Part shown: one piece after another, positions 7,791-18,338 of the stretch
Layout: every line of letters begins with the position of its first letter
Position numbering within the stretch: position 1 is the stretch's first letter
Assembly: GCA_013178375.1 (NCBI GenBank)
Contig: JABLXQ010000038.1
Coordinates: 102,248-166,247, forward strand
DNA length: 64,000 nt
Direction of reading: 5' to 3'
DNA from: Gammaproteobacteria bacterium
GTDB taxonomy: Bacteria; Pseudomonadota; Gammaproteobacteria; Pseudomonadales; Ketobacteraceae
Position numbers and translations under genes: made by a program
The notes under the pieces: model-generated
Told to the model about the DNA's origin: nothing
The model's input: only the letters and a program-made list of their open reading frames with translations
Database searches by the model: none

Positions 7791-9005
7791 TTGAGTTCAG
7801 TAGTGTCGGAGCAGCGTGTTCTATCGGGCATGCGCCCCACGGGCAGCCTCCATCTGGGTCATTATCACGGTGTACTGAAGAACTGGGTCAAACTGCAGCA
7901 CGAGTTCGAGTGCTTCTTCTTCGTGGCCGACTGGCACGCCCTTACCACCCACTATGAAGATCCGCGCCTGATTGAGGAATCGGTCTGGGAAATGGTGATC
8001 GACTGGCTGGCGGCGGGAATCAACCCCGGTTCCGTGACCCTGTTCGTGCAGAGCCGGGTGCCCGAGCACGCCGAACTGCACCTGCTGCTGTCGATGATGA
8101 CCCCCCTGGGCTGGCTGGAACGGGTACCCACCTACAAGGACCAGATCGAACAGCTGAAGGAAAAGGACCTGGCCACCTACGGCTTCCTGGGCTACCCCCT
8201 GCTGCAAAGCGCCGACATCCTGATTTACCGCGCGGGTCATGTGCCGGTGGGCGCCGACCAGGTGTCCCACATCGAACTCACCCGCGAAGTGGCGCGCCGC
8301 TTCAACTTCCTGTACGGCCGCGAGCCCGGCTTCGAACAGTTGGTGGAGCAGGCGATCCAGAAGATGGGGAAAAAGAACGCCAAGCTGTACCGCAACCTGC
8401 TCACCAAATACCAGGAGCAGGGCGACGACGAAGCACTGGAAACCGCCCACGCCCTGGTGCGCGACCAGCAGAACATCACGCTGTCCGACAAGGAACGTCT
8501 GCACGGCTATATCGAAGGCGGTGGCAAGGTGATTCTGCCGGAACCCCAGGCACTGCTGACGCCCGCATCGAAAATGCCGGGCCTGGACGGGCGCAAGATG
8601 TCCAAGTCCTATCACAACACCATCACGATGCGCGACAACGAAGACCAGATCGCCACCAAGATACGTACCATGCCCACCGACCCGGCCCGGGCGCGTCGTA
8701 CCGACCCCGGTGATCCCGAGAAATGCCCGGTCTGGCAATGGCACCTGGTGTATTCCGACGATGCGTGCAAACAGTGGGTGCAGGAAGGCTGTCGCAGCGC
8801 CGGCATCGGCTGCCTCGATTGCAAAAAACCGCTGATCGAAGCGGTGCAGGACGAACTCAAACCCATCCGCATTCGTGCCCAGGACTATTCCAGCAATCCC
8901 GATCTGGTGAAAACCATCGTCGCGGAAGGCTGTGAAAAAGCCCGCGACGCGGCCCGTTCCACTCTGGAAGAAGTGCGTGAGGCCATGGGCCTGGGATACT
9001 TCTGA
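7791..9005 (+). CDS. trpS: tryptophan--tRNA ligase
   Basis: 404-aa class I aminoacyl-tRNA synthetase charging tRNA-Trp. The HIGH-type motif is HLGH (residues 21-24, after MRPTGSL), and the KMSKS loop is intact near residues 269-273 (DGRKMSKSYHN). The GHVPVGADQVSHIELTREVARRFN substrate pocket segment is present. It is longer than the E. coli enzyme (about 334 aa), with an insertion and an extended C-terminus as in the Pseudomonas type. The start is TTG, with AGGAG 6-7 nt upstream. It heads the trpS-scpA-scpB run (2-nt gap to scpA). Confidence 0.96.
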   Translation: MSSVVSEQRVLSGMRPTGSLHLGHYHGVLKNWVKLQHEFECFFFVADWHALTTHYEDPRLIEESVWEMVIDWLAAGINPGSVTLFVQSRVPEHAELHLLLSMMTPLGWLERVPTYKDQIEQLKEKDLATYGFLGYPLLQSADILIYRAGHVPVGADQVSHIELTREVARRFNFLYGREPGFEQLVEQAIQKMGKKNAKLYRNLLTKYQEQGDDEALETAHALVRDQQNITLSDKERLHGYIEGGGKVILPEPQALLTPASKMPGLDGRKMSKSYHNTITMRDNEDQIATKIRTMPTDPARARRTDPGDPEKCPVWQWHLVYSDDACKQWVQEGCRSAGIGCLDCKKPLIEAVQDELKPIRIRAQDYSSNPDLVKTIVAEGCEKARDAARSTLEEVREAMGLGYF

Positions 9006-9007
9006 TC

Positions 9008-10252
9008 ATGACGATGACGGAACAGGACGGCCTGCTGGAAGACGCGCCGGTGGCGGAAGCCCCCGCAGCGGATGCTGTGCAGCAGGACGTTTCCCCGCAG
9101 GCGGTGGCCACGGCCACGCCCGAGGCGACTCCACCGGAAAACCCGGTGCAGGAGGAAATGCCTTTTGCGCTGGTATACGGTCAGGCGTTCACCAAGCTGC
9201 CGCAGGATCTGTACATTCCGCCGGACGCCCTTGAAGTCATCCTCGAAGCCTTTGAAGGCCCCCTCGACCTGTTGCTGTACCTGATCAAGCGGCAGAACCT
9301 CGACATCCTCGACATTCCGGTGGCGCAGATCACCACGCAGTACATGGAATACGTCGAGCTGATGAAGAACCTGAACCTGGAGCTGGCGGCGGAATATCTG
9401 GTGATGGCCGCGCTGCTGGGGGAAATCAAATCCCGCATGCTGCTGCCGCGCCAGCCTGGCGAGGAAGAGGAAGAACTCGACCCCCGCGCCGAACTGATCC
9501 GCCGCCTGCAGGAATACGAGCGCTACAAGAAAGCCGCCGAGGATATCGAAGTGATTCCCCGCGTCGGCCGCGAAATCCACCTGGCTGCCGCCGAACCGCC
9601 GCAATACGAACGCCCCAGGACCCACCCGGATGTGGATCTGCGCGAAGTGTTGCTGGCGCTGCAGGAAGTGCTGCACCGCGCCGACATGTTCGAAAGCCAT
9701 CAGGTTACCCGGGAAAAACTCTCCACCCGCGAGCGCATGACGCAGGTGCTGGAGCGTCTGGCCAACGACCGTTTCGTGCCGTTTGTCAGCCTGTTCACTT
9801 ACGAAGAAGGCCGGCTGGGCGTGGTGGTCACTTTTCTGGCCATCCTGGAACTGGTGAAGGAATCCCTGATCGAACTGGTGCAGAGCGAGCCCTGCGGTCC
9901 GATCCATGTTCGCGCCCGCGCTGCCGCGCATGAAGGCAGTGAGGACGCGGAATTTGCCGACGCCGACGCGGATACCGATGTCGACGACGCCTACGAAATC
10001 CGCACGCCGGCGCCTGACGCGTTCAGTGTTGACCATGAGGGCATCGAGTTGTCCGCCGACACCTTGCTGGAAGATACCGGTGGCCCGTTCGATCCTGCGG
10101 TGCTGCGATATGTGGAATCCGCCGAAGAATCCAGCACATCCGACCCTGATCGTTCTGGTCCTGACGCAGTAATCGCAGACGACATAACAGACGCCACTCC
10201 AGACGACAACGCAACCGCCGACACCGAAGAGCCCGACGATGTCACTCGATAA
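9008..10252 (+). CDS. scpA: segregation and condensation protein A
   Basis: Kleisin subunit that bridges SMC heads in the bacterial condensin Smc-ScpAB. The conserved N-terminal SMC-binding helices are clear at about residues 78-150 (EAFEGPLDLLLYLIKRQNLD, then the AAEYLVMAALLGEIKSRMLLP helix), and the C-terminal winged helix lies near 225-300. At 414 aa it is much longer than the usual 250-290. It has about 70 extra N-terminal residues (Ala/Pro/Glu rich) and an acidic, low-complexity C-terminal tail of about 105 residues rich in Asp, Glu, Ala and Thr. It overlaps scpB by 14 bp. Starts at 9008 and 9014 are equally possible. Confidence 0.95.
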   Translation: MTMTEQDGLLEDAPVAEAPAADAVQQDVSPQAVATATPEATPPENPVQEEMPFALVYGQAFTKLPQDLYIPPDALEVILEAFEGPLDLLLYLIKRQNLDILDIPVAQITTQYMEYVELMKNLNLELAAEYLVMAALLGEIKSRMLLPRQPGEEEEELDPRAELIRRLQEYERYKKAAEDIEVIPRVGREIHLAAAEPPQYERPRTHPDVDLREVLLALQEVLHRADMFESHQVTREKLSTRERMTQVLERLANDRFVPFVSLFTYEEGRLGVVVTFLAILELVKESLIELVQSEPCGPIHVRARAAAHEGSEDAEFADADADTDVDDAYEIRTPAPDAFSVDHEGIELSADTLLEDTGGPFDPAVLRYVESAEESSTSDPDRSGPDAVIADDITDATPDDNATADTEEPDDVTR

Positions 10253-11015
10253 AGACAAGCTCAAGCGCATTCTCGAAGGCGCCCTGTTCGCCGCCAACCA
10301 GCCCATGAATCTGGAGAAGCTGACCGAACTGTTTTACGACGAGGAACGGCCGTCCACGGAACTGTTCGTGGAAGCGTTGCAGGAATTGCAGCAGGATTAT
10401 GCCGAGCGCGCCGTCACCCTGAAAGAAGTGGCCAGCGGCTATCGCTTCCAGGTGAAGGAAGACGTGGGCGAGTGGGTAAGCCGGCTGTGGGAGGAAAAAC
10501 CCGCGCGCTATTCCCGCGCTCTGCTGGAAACCCTGGCGCTGGTGGCGTATCGCCAGCCGATCACCCGGGGCGAGATCGAGGAAATCCGCGGCGTGAGCGT
10601 CAGCACCCACATCACCCGGACGCTGCTGGAGCGGGAGTGGATTCGTGTCATCGGTCACCGCGACGTGCCGGGCCGTCCTGCAATGTACGGGACAACACGG
10701 ACCTTTCTCGACTATTTCAATCTGAAGAATCTGGATGAGCTGCCGTCGCTGGCGGAAATCCGGGATCTGGACAAAATCAGCGCCGAGCTGGACATGGGGG
10801 GGCAGGATCTGCTGCCACCCGATGAGCCGGAGGGCGATGAAGGCATCGCTGATGAAGCGATTGCCGATGCCGCCGTTGTGGAAACGCCGGCAGATTTGGA
10901 GCCCGCCGTGATGGCGCTGGCTGAGGACACCGCAAACGCGGACACCGACGTTGAGGTCGGGGTCCAGGACGAACATCTGCACCGCGTGAGCGTGCAGGAA
11001 GAATCCAGGGCGTAA
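10239..11015 (+). CDS. scpB: segregation and condensation protein B
   Basis: Winged-helix partner of ScpA in condensin. The core is residues 1-190: LKRILEGALFAANQPMNLEKL, the second winged helix RYSRALLETLALVAYRQPIT, and the motif GRPAMYGTTRTFLDYFNLKNL. It is 258 aa, with an acidic tail of about 65 residues after residue 190, similar in composition to the ScpA tail. The start overlaps the 3' end of scpA by 14 bp, implying translational coupling. The protein is inferred to dimerise and stabilise ScpA on SMC. Confidence 0.95.
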   Translation: MSLDKDKLKRILEGALFAANQPMNLEKLTELFYDEERPSTELFVEALQELQQDYAERAVTLKEVASGYRFQVKEDVGEWVSRLWEEKPARYSRALLETLALVAYRQPITRGEIEEIRGVSVSTHITRTLLEREWIRVIGHRDVPGRPAMYGTTRTFLDYFNLKNLDELPSLAEIRDLDKISAELDMGGQDLLPPDEPEGDEGIADEAIADAAVVETPADLEPAVMALAEDTANADTDVEVGVQDEHLHRVSVQEESRA

Positions 11016-11052
11016 CGGGGTCTACCAAATCGCTAACGATTTACAACAGACG

Positions 11053-11100
11053 TGGCTTATAGAGCCATAGACAATGGGTGCGTTTCTGCCGCACTCATTG
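11053..11100 (+). promoter_or_regulatory. two adjacent stem-loops in the scpB-rluB gap
   Basis: Hairpin 1 is TGGCT (11053-11057) with AGCCA (11063-11067) and a 5-nt loop. Hairpin 2 is CAATGGGTGCG (11072-11082) with CGCACTCATTG (11090-11100), 11 bp with one G-U pair and a 7-nt loop. Neither is followed by a T-run. They sit 60 nt ahead of rluB and could be a leader structure or a processing site. Confidence 0.5.
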
Positions 11101-11159
11101 GACGCTGATGTAATGCTTATTCGCAGATATTTAATTGATTGGCTTAGGTTTCAAGGGCA

Positions 11160-11999
11160 ATGAGCGAAAAAATTCAGAAGGTGTTGGCGCGGGTCGGACT
11201 GGGTTCGCGCCGGGCGATGGAAGACTGGATCGAGGCAGGACGGGTCTCCGTCAACGGCAAGGTCGCGCAATTGGGCGATCGGGTTGAAGAGGGCGACGAA
11301 CTGCGGGTCGATGGCCGCGTCGTCAGCTTTACGGCCGAAGAGGAAAGCATCCGCCGGGTCATCCTCTATTACAAACCCGAAGGCGAGGTGTGCACCCGCA
11401 CCGATCCCCAGGGCCGTCCCACGGTATTTGACGCGCTGCCCAAACTGCAGGATCAGCGCTGGGTGGCCATCGGCCGCCTCGACATCAACAGCCAGGGTCT
11501 GATCCTGTTCACCACCGACGGCGATCTGGCCAACCGCCTGATGCACCCGTCCTCCAATATCGAGCGCGAGTACGCGGTACGCGTGCACGGACAGGTGACC
11601 GAGGAAACTCTCGAAACCCTGAAAACCGGTGTCATGCTGATCGACGGCGAGGCCCATTTCGACGAGATCGTCGACAGCGGCGGCGAAGGCAGCAACCACT
11701 GGTATCACGTCATCCTGCGGGAAGGCCGCAAGCGCGAAGTGCGCCGCATGTGGGAATCCCAGGGCGTACAGGTGAGCCGCCTGATCCGGGTGCGCTACGG
11801 CAACATCCTGCTGCCGCGTAACCTGAAAACCGGCCGTTTCATCGAGCTGGACAAGGCAGTGATCGACCAGCTGGCAGAATCCTGTGGTGCCGAACTGCGC
11901 AAGCGCACTGGTCTGTATGGCCGCGCCAAGGTGCGGTCCGAGCGGGCGGTGGACAAGGAAGTGAAGCGGGGCGGATTCCTGCGCCGGCGGCGTTATTGA
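11160..11999 (+). CDS. rluB: 23S rRNA pseudouridine(2605) synthase
   Basis: 279-aa RsuA/RluB-family pseudouridine synthase. The N-terminal S4 RNA-binding domain (residues 1-60, EKIQKVLARVGLGSRRAMEDWI and GRVSVNGK) is followed by the catalytic domain with GRLDINSQGLILFTTDGDLAN. Asp108 in GRLD is the catalytic residue. RluB modifies U2605 of 23S rRNA near the peptidyl-transferase centre. It has a basic C-terminus (KRGGFLRRRRY). RluE/F-type paralogues are the alternative, but the linkage to scpAB is typical of rluB. A strong terminator follows. Confidence 0.93.
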   Translation: MSEKIQKVLARVGLGSRRAMEDWIEAGRVSVNGKVAQLGDRVEEGDELRVDGRVVSFTAEEESIRRVILYYKPEGEVCTRTDPQGRPTVFDALPKLQDQRWVAIGRLDINSQGLILFTTDGDLANRLMHPSSNIEREYAVRVHGQVTEETLETLKTGVMLIDGEAHFDEIVDSGGEGSNHWYHVILREGRKREVRRMWESQGVQVSRLIRVRYGNILLPRNLKTGRFIELDKAVIDQLAESCGAELRKRTGLYGRAKVRSERAVDKEVKRGGFLRRRRY

Positions 12000-12030
12000 T
12001 CGTCAGATTGCTGGAACAGGTGAAATAGAG

Positions 12031-12055
12031 AAGGCCGGAGCAATCCGGCCTTTTT
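12031..12055 (+). terminator. rho-independent terminator after rluB
   Basis: AAGGCCGGA (12031-12039) pairs with TCCGGCCTT (12044-12052) around a GCAA tetraloop, followed by a T-run. It ends the trpS-scpAB-rluB transcript and faces the convergent diguanylate cyclase gene. Confidence 0.9.
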
Positions 12056-12081
12056 GCGTTTTTTGACGTGGAGAAAACGGC

Positions 12082-13035
12082 TTATTGATTGGCGCAGGCC
12101 AGCAACGGTTCAGCCAGCATCACCTGGTTGCGGCCATGCTTTTTGGCCTGGTACAGGGCGCGGTCGGCCCGGTCCAGCAGGCTGTCTTTATGTTCGTTGT
12201 GACCCAGGCTGGCAAGCCCGACGCTCACCGACACCGGAATCTGCTGGTTGGCAAAGTGCAGCGCCAGGTGCGCGATATTGCTGCGGATGCGTTCTGCCGT
12301 GATCTTGGCGCCGGCCATGTCGGTCTGGCTCAGCAGCACGACAAATTCCTCGCCACCGAAACGGAAGGTCATGTCAGCGCAGCGGCTGCTGGCCTGGATG
12401 GTTTTCGCCACCATCTTCAGCACGTAGTCGCCGGTGACATGTCCGTAGCTGTCGTTGATTTTCTTGAAGTGGTCCAGATCCAGCACCAGGATCGACAGGG
12501 GCTGGTGATAGCGGTTGGCCTGCTCCACTTCGCGGCTCAGTACGCTGTCCAGGCTGATGCGGTTGCCGGCGCCGGTGAGACCATCGGTCAAGGAAGCGCG
12601 CACTGCTTCCAGATAGCGCAGACCATTGCGCAGCGGGCATGCCAGTGCTGTCACCAGCCGGTCGAAGCGGCGCAATTCGTCCTCGCTGAAGGGCTGCTTC
12701 ATGCGGTGCAGGGACAGTTCACCCAGGTAGTCGGTGCGGGTCTGCAGGCGGTAATGGGAGGTGTGGCCGGCCACACTGCCCTGGTTGTGTTCAACGTTGT
12801 GGGCGCTGTGCTGGTAGCTGAGGCCGTCCAGACTGGCGACGCGCTGCAGTTCGCGAAAGAACAGGCGCAGGATTTCCGGCAGTTCGATGCTGGTCTGCAG
12901 CACGGCGTTCAGGCGGGCAATGGCCAGCGCCTCCAGATTGGCCAGGGACTGTGGCTCGCGGTACAGGTCCTGGGGATCGTTGGCCAGGCTGGTGGTGTCC
13001 AGGTCGACAATGCGCGCGCTGACTTTTGCGCCCAT
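12082..13035 (-). CDS. diguanylate cyclase (GGDEF)
   Basis: 317 aa from the ATG at 13035, which has GAGGAAA 7 nt upstream; the open frame extends to 13302 but that part is low-complexity basic sequence. The C-terminal GGDEF domain has an intact active site GGEEF (starting at residue 227) and an inhibitory site RCAD (218-221), exactly five residues before it. It should make cyclic di-GMP and be feedback-inhibited. The N-terminal 150 residues contain helices and resemble a small sensory domain but match no named family with confidence. It is a stand-alone gene. Confidence 0.9.
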   Translation of the reverse strand: MGAKVSARIVDLDTTSLANDPQDLYREPQSLANLEALAIARLNAVLQTSIELPEILRLFFRELQRVASLDGLSYQHSAHNVEHNQGSVAGHTSHYRLQTRTDYLGELSLHRMKQPFSEDELRRFDRLVTALACPLRNGLRYLEAVRASLTDGLTGAGNRISLDSVLSREVEQANRYHQPLSILVLDLDHFKKINDSYGHVTGDYVLKMVAKTIQASSRCADMTFRFGGEEFVVLLSQTDMAGAKITAERIRSNIAHLALHFANQQIPVSVSVGLASLGHNEHKDSLLDRADRALYQAKKHGRNQVMLAEPLLACANQ

Positions 13036-13355
13036 GGGTGTTTCCTCTCGTACTTTCAAAAGGGATCGAACGATCCGTTGCCTGCAGGGCGATGCGAGGA
13101 ACATGCCATTTTTGTGTGAAATTTCGCCAAAGCAGAAAAGTTTCAGTGTTACAACGGGTTGCGAGGGCAGGTCGGCAGGGTGCCGGATTTCTGCAGGCGG
13201 AAAAGGCAGTTCATCGTCAATTTTCAGACGCTTTGGGCTCCTGGTTGCGGTGTTGGAATTCCGTCGCGGTTGGTGCCGGCGTGGATTCCTTTCAAAAGCC
13301 AACCGGCGCGTGATGATCGAGTCAAAAAACGGTCAGTCGCAGCCGGTTGTTGCCC

Positions 13356-14132
13356 TTATTTGGGCTGGGCATCCAGCGACTGACCAGTGACGCCGGCGGA
13401 ATCCGAGCCCATCAGATAGAAATACAGGTTGAGGATTGCCTCTGGTGGGCAAAGGGTTGCCGGGTCTTCGCCGGGGTAGGCGTTGGCACGCATGCGGGTG
13501 CGGGTGGCACCGGGGTTGATGCAGTTGACCTTCAACTGGCTGGTGTTGCGGGTTTCATCCGCCAGGGTCTGCATCATGCCTTCCACCGCAAATTTGGAAA
13601 TGGCGTAGGCGCCCCAGTTGGCCCTGCCCTGCCGCCCCACCGACGAGGTGGTGAAAATGATGGAGCCCTGCTCCGACAGGCGCAGCAGCGGCATCAGGGT
13701 GCGCACCAGCAGGAACTGGGCGTTGACGTTCACCTTCATCACTTTTTCGAAGGTATCCATCGGGAAGAATTCCAGCGGACGCATGTCCCCCAGAATGGCG
13801 GCGTTCAGCAGCAGGCCATCAAGGCGGCCGAATTCCTGTTCCAGGGTGCTGGCGATTTTCTGGTAGTCGGCAACTGTGGCGGTTTCCAGGTTGAGCGGGA
13901 TGATCGCCGGCTGGGGGCAGCCTTCCTGTTCGATCTGGTCGTAGACCTGTTCCAGCTTTTCCACCGTTTTGCCCAGCAGGATCAGGGTGGCGCCCAGGCG
14001 GGCAAAACCCAGCGCGGCGGCTTTGCCGATGCCATCGCCAGCGCCGGTCACCAGGATGATGCGGCCTTGCAGTAATCCGCCAGGGGCTTGATAGGAGGCG
14101 GCTTGATAGGAGGAAGCTTGGTCAGTGTGCAT
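13356..14132 (-). CDS. yciK: YciK-type short-chain dehydrogenase
   Basis: 258 aa from the ATG at 14132, with AGGAA 5 nt upstream. The Rossmann motif TGAGDGIG, the LLLNAAILGD strand (NNAG equivalent), catalytic Ser in TTSSVGR and Tyr/Lys in YAISK are present. The sequence is typical of YciK, an SDR of unknown physiological substrate. The N-terminus carries a small SYQA-type repeat. It follows mupP and ubiG in the same strand, as PA3173 follows PA3172 and PA3171 in Pseudomonas aeruginosa. Confidence 0.88.
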   Translation of the reverse strand: MHTDQASSYQAASYQAPGGLLQGRIILVTGAGDGIGKAAALGFARLGATLILLGKTVEKLEQVYDQIEQEGCPQPAIIPLNLETATVADYQKIASTLEQEFGRLDGLLLNAAILGDMRPLEFFPMDTFEKVMKVNVNAQFLLVRTLMPLLRLSEQGSIIFTTSSVGRQGRANWGAYAISKFAVEGMMQTLADETRNTSQLKVNCINPGATRTRMRANAYPGEDPATLCPPEAILNLYFYLMGSDSAGVTGQSLDAQPK

Positions 14133-14187
14133 GGCGGTTCCTGGCAATCGGGGTGCGGTGGTCGCTGTTGAAAAAGAAATGCCGGAC

Positions 14188-14865
14188 TCAGCCCGGCAGC
14201 TTGTTCGCCAGCAGATGATGCAGTTCCTGCGGCGTGTGCAGGATGAAATCCGCCTGCCAGTTGCTGATGTCCTCGTCGGGATTCAGGTAGCCCCAGGCGG
14301 CGGCGACGGTGGTGTTACCGGCAGCGCGGCCTGCTTCGATGTCGCGGGCGTGGTCGCCGACATACAGGGTTTGGCCTGGCGGCACCGATATCCATTCGCA
14401 GGCGGTGAGCAGCGGTTCCGGGTGCGGTTTCTTGTTGTCCACGTGATCGGGGCACACGGCAACGGCGCAGCGCTGGTCCAGCTTCAGCCCTTTCAATAGC
14501 GGAATCGTGTAACGGCTGGGTTTGTTGGTGACGACGCCCCAGGGAATCTCGTGCAGTTCCAGCAGTTGCAGTGCGGCGTCAAGGCCGGGGAACAGGCGGG
14601 ATTCCTGTGCCAATTCCTTTTCATACAGTTTCAGCAATGAGGTCAGGCGATCGGCGAAGGCGCTGCTGTCTTCCGGCAGGTCGAAGCCCAGTTTCACCAG
14701 CGCGCGGGCGCCGTTGGATACCTGGCCGCGAATGACGTTGTAGGGCAGCGGCGGCAGGTTTTCGGCGCTGCGCAGCTGGTTGAGGATGCGGGCGAAATCC
14801 GGGGCGGTATCCACCAGGGTGCCATCCAGGTCGAACAGTACTGCGGCTATCGGTTCGGCAATCAT
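14188..14865 (-). CDS. mupP: N-acetylmuramic acid 6-phosphate phosphatase (MupP-like HAD)
   Basis: 225-aa HAD-IA phosphatase. Motif [11 protein letters not shown] gives Asp12 and Asp14; motif II is in VVTNKPS and motif IV is [14 protein letters not shown]. Annotated by default as phosphoglycolate phosphatase (Gph), but the ubiG-mupP-yciK order matches the Pseudomonas MupP locus, where the enzyme recycles cell-wall MurNAc-6P. The choice of MupP over Gph is inferred from this synteny. The start overlaps ubiG's stop by 4 bp (ATGA). Confidence 0.85.
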   Translation of the reverse strand: MIAEPIAAVLFDLDGTLVDTAPDFARILNQLRSAENLPPLPYNVIRGQVSNGARALVKLGFDLPEDSSAFADRLTSLLKLYEKELAQESRLFPGLDAALQLLELHEIPWGVVTNKPSRYTIPLLKGLKLDQRCAVAVCPDHVDNKKPHPEPLLTACEWISVPPGQTLYVGDHARDIEAGRAAGNTTVAAAWGYLNPDEDISNWQADFILHTPQELHHLLANKLPG

Positions 14866-15560
14866 GATGTCTTCTGTGTATGCATGAAGTAGTTGACGTC
14901 GGCATCCTTGCCCACCTTGAACTGGTGAGTGAGGGGATTCACGCTGAGACCGCTGATGTCTTTCACCGCGAGTTCGTTCTCCCGCGCCCAGCTGGCCAGT
15001 TCCGACGGCTTGATGAATTTCAGGTAATCGTGGGTGCCGCGGGGCACCATGTTCAATACATATTCCGCACCGACAATTGCCAGAAGATAGGCTTTGGGAT
15101 TGCGGTTGAGGGTGGAAAAAAAGACATGGCCGCCGGGTTTGACCAGCGCGGCGCAGGCTTTTACCACTGATGCGGGATCGGGCACGTGTTCGAGCATTTC
15201 CATGCAGGTGATGATATCGAACGCGGCGGGCATTTCCGCTGCCAGTTGTTCCACCGGAATCTGGCGGTAGTCGATGGCCAGGTTCTGCGTTTGTGCATGG
15301 GCGCGAGCCACGTCCAGCGGTGCCTTGCCCATGTCGATGCCGGTCACATCCGCGCCGCGAAAGGCAAGGCCTTCACTCAGAATGCCGCCACCGCAGCCGA
15401 CGTCGAGAATTTTCTTGCCCGCCAGCGGCGTGCGCTCGTTGATGTAATTCAGTCGCAGCGGATTGATGTCGTGCAGCGGTTTGAATTCACCGTTGCGATC
15501 CCACCAGCGTTCCGCAACGGCTTCGAATTTGGCAATTTCCTGCGTGTCGACGTTGGTCAT
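14862..15560 (-). CDS. ubiG: ubiquinone biosynthesis O-methyltransferase
   Basis: 232-aa SAM-dependent methyltransferase that methylates both O-positions of the ubiquinone ring. The start ATG at 15560 overlaps the mtaD stop (ATGA); an upstream in-frame ATG at 15596 lies inside mtaD and is unlikely. Motif I is [16 protein letters not shown], and [18 protein letters not shown] is a UbiG signature, as is [27 protein letters not shown] at the N-terminus (shortened: [11 protein letters not shown] and [12 protein letters not shown]). Sits between mtaD and mupP, translationally coupled at both ends. Confidence 0.95.
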   Translation of the reverse strand: MTNVDTQEIAKFEAVAERWWDRNGEFKPLHDINPLRLNYINERTPLAGKKILDVGCGGGILSEGLAFRGADVTGIDMGKAPLDVARAHAQTQNLAIDYRQIPVEQLAAEMPAAFDIITCMEMLEHVPDPASVVKACAALVKPGGHVFFSTLNRNPKAYLLAIVGAEYVLNMVPRGTHDYLKFIKPSELASWARENELAVKDISGLSVNPLTHQFKVGKDADVNYFMHTQKTS

Positions 15561-16900
15561 GAGGGTTTGTCCTGCGCGGCAATTTTGGTTTTCCATTCCG
15601 CTGCGCGCTTCAACACGGCCGGCAGATCAATGGTGGTCAGTTCGCGATTTTTCATCAGCCGCTTGCCGGCCACCCAGCTGTCGCTGACCTGGCTTGACGG
15701 TGTGGCGTACACCAGTTGCGATTCGATGTGGTAGAACGGCTGGCAGCTCACGTCGTCCAGTTTCACCGCAATCAGGTCGGCGGACTTGCCTGCTTCCAGG
15801 CTGCCGGTGACCTGATCGATACCCAGCGCGCGGGCGCCGTTGATGGTGGCCATCGCCAGCGCCTGATGTGCTGGAACCGCCGACGGATTCTGCGCCACGC
15901 CTTTCGCCAGCAGCGCGGCGGTGCGCAGTTCACCGAACATGTCCAGATCGTTGTTGCTGGCGGCGCCATCGGTGCCCAGCGCCACGTTGACGCCGGCTTC
16001 CAGCAGTTTCGCCAGCGGGCAGAAACCGCTGGCCAGCTTCAGGTTCGATTCCGGGCAATGCACGACATGGGTGCCGGTCTGCGCCAGCAAGGCAATTTCG
16101 TAATCGTTCAGCTGCGTCATGTGCACCGCCTGCATCTGCGGTGTCAGCAGACCCAGTTCATGCAGCCGCTGCAGCGGACGCTTGCCAGATTTCAGCGTGG
16201 CATCTTCCACTTCAAACGCGGTTTCGTGTATGTGCATCTGGATCGGCATGTTAGTTTCCGCGGAAAACGCAGCCACTTTCTGCAGCGGTGCATCCGACAC
16301 CGTGTACGGCGCGTGCGGACCGAAACCGATGTGAATCAGATCGTGGTTGCGGAAGGCGTCGTGCAGTTGCAGGCCCTTGCGCAGGTAGTCGTCAGCGTTT
16401 TGCGCCCATGCGCTGGGGAAATCCAGGATCGGAAACGCCAGCTGCGCCCGCATCTGCACATCTTTCACTGCCCGCGCGACCACGTTCGGGAAAAAATACA
16501 TGTCGGAAAAACAGGTGGTGCCGCTGCGGATCATCTCCGCCATCGCCAGCAGCGCGCCGTCGTGAGTGAAATCGTCGCTGACCCAGCGGCCTTCCGCCGG
16601 CCAGATGTGATCGTTGAGCCAGGTCATCAGCGGCAGATCGTCCGCCAGGCCGCGAAACAGCGACATCGATGCATGGCAGTGGGCATTGATCAGGCCGGGC
16701 AGCAAAACCTGATCGGGCAGATCGATGATTTCCTGCGCGCTGTACTGGGTCTGGTCCTGCGGCAGCAGCGCGACGATGCGGCCCTTGTCGATCAGGATGC
16801 AGTGATTTTCCAGCACGCGGCGCGCGCCATCCATGGTGACAATCCAGGGAGCCTTGATCAGGGTGCTGACGACTGTGCCGGCGGGGCGGGACTCGGGCAT
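15557..16900 (-). CDS. mtaD: TRZ/ATZ amidohydrolase, probable 5'-methylthioadenosine / S-adenosylhomocysteine deaminase
   Basis: 447-aa amidohydrolase-superfamily enzyme. The metal-binding HxH is in [10 protein letters not shown], the third and fourth ligands are in MHIHETAFE and the later [13 protein letters not shown]sp motif. In Pseudomonas the homologue in this position deaminates 5'-methylthioadenosine, feeding methionine salvage. Here it is divergent from mtnA, another salvage enzyme, which supports that role. Chlorohydrolase or guanine deaminase are structural relatives. It starts with GGAAAT 10 nt upstream. Confidence 0.88.
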   Translation of the reverse strand: MPESRPAGTVVSTLIKAPWIVTMDGARRVLENHCILIDKGRIVALLPQDQTQYSAQEIIDLPDQVLLPGLINAHCHASMSLFRGLADDLPLMTWLNDHIWPAEGRWVSDDFTHDGALLAMAEMIRSGTTCFSDMYFFPNVVARAVKDVQMRAQLAFPILDFPSAWAQNADDYLRKGLQLHDAFRNHDLIHIGFGPHAPYTVSDAPLQKVAAFSAETNMPIQMHIHETAFEVEDATLKSGKRPLQRLHELGLLTPQMQAVHMTQLNDYEIALLAQTGTHVVHCPESNLKLASGFCPLAKLLEAGVNVALGTDGAASNNDLDMFGELRTAALLAKGVAQNPSAVPAHQALAMATINGARALGIDQVTGSLEAGKSADLIAVKLDDVSCQPFYHIESQLVYATPSSQVSDSWVAGKRLMKNRELTTIDLPAVLKRAAEWKTKIAAQDKPS

Positions 16901-16996
16901 GGGCAGGGATTTCCATCCGCAATTTGAAATAGCGCAATCTTACCCCAGCCACCGTATAATTCACGCTTTTCCGCAACCGGCCCTGGAGTTTTTTCT
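16901..16996. promoter_or_regulatory. divergent promoter region mtaD / mtnA
   Basis: 96 bp between two methylthioadenosine-salvage genes in opposite orientation. It is AT-richer (CCGTATAATTCACGC includes a TATAAT at about 16956), likely the mtnA -10. A shared regulator is plausible but no clear dyad was found. Confidence 0.45.
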
Positions 16997-18067
<1,071 letters not shown>

Positions 18068-18112
18068 TCCGGCTCTCGAAACGGACCCGGAGAGAACGCT
18101 TCAGATACTTGA

Positions 18113-18128
18113 TTTTTTGCGCAAAAAA
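18113..18128. repeat. 16-bp perfect palindrome upstream of gyrA
   Basis: TTTTTTGC followed by GCAAAAAA, a perfect 16-bp palindrome in the mtnA-gyrA gap, 45 bp after the mtnA stop. It could be a protein-binding site or part of a bidirectional terminator. Confidence 0.55.
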
Positions 18129-18140
18129 CCTACCGTTCCC

Positions 18141-18171
18141 TTAGCCTATCAGCGCCCGATTATGGTATGAT
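18141..18171 (+). promoter_or_regulatory. putative gyrA promoter
   Basis: TATGAT at 18166-18171 as a -10, within the extended context TATGGTATGATC. A poor -35 candidate (TTAGCC at 18141) is 19 bp upstream. The leader to the gyrA start would be about 165 nt. Confidence 0.4.
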
Positions 18172-18338
18172 CTGGCGCTTTCATCCGGCCCGTTTTCAGC
18201 TGTTGCGGGCCGGTTCTGGTAACAACCCGGACACCACAATAAAAACGGCGCTGAACCGCCTTTTCCGGTTCACCGGTCCCCAGCGGGATCACTGCACGGA
18301 TTCTCCGTCGCAGGCGTCATTTTCAGGTCAGGAACCCG

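Noticed and set aside
13036..13302. N-terminal extension of the GGDEF protein
   Set aside because: Basic low-complexity residues and no ribosome site; the ATG at 13035 has a good one.
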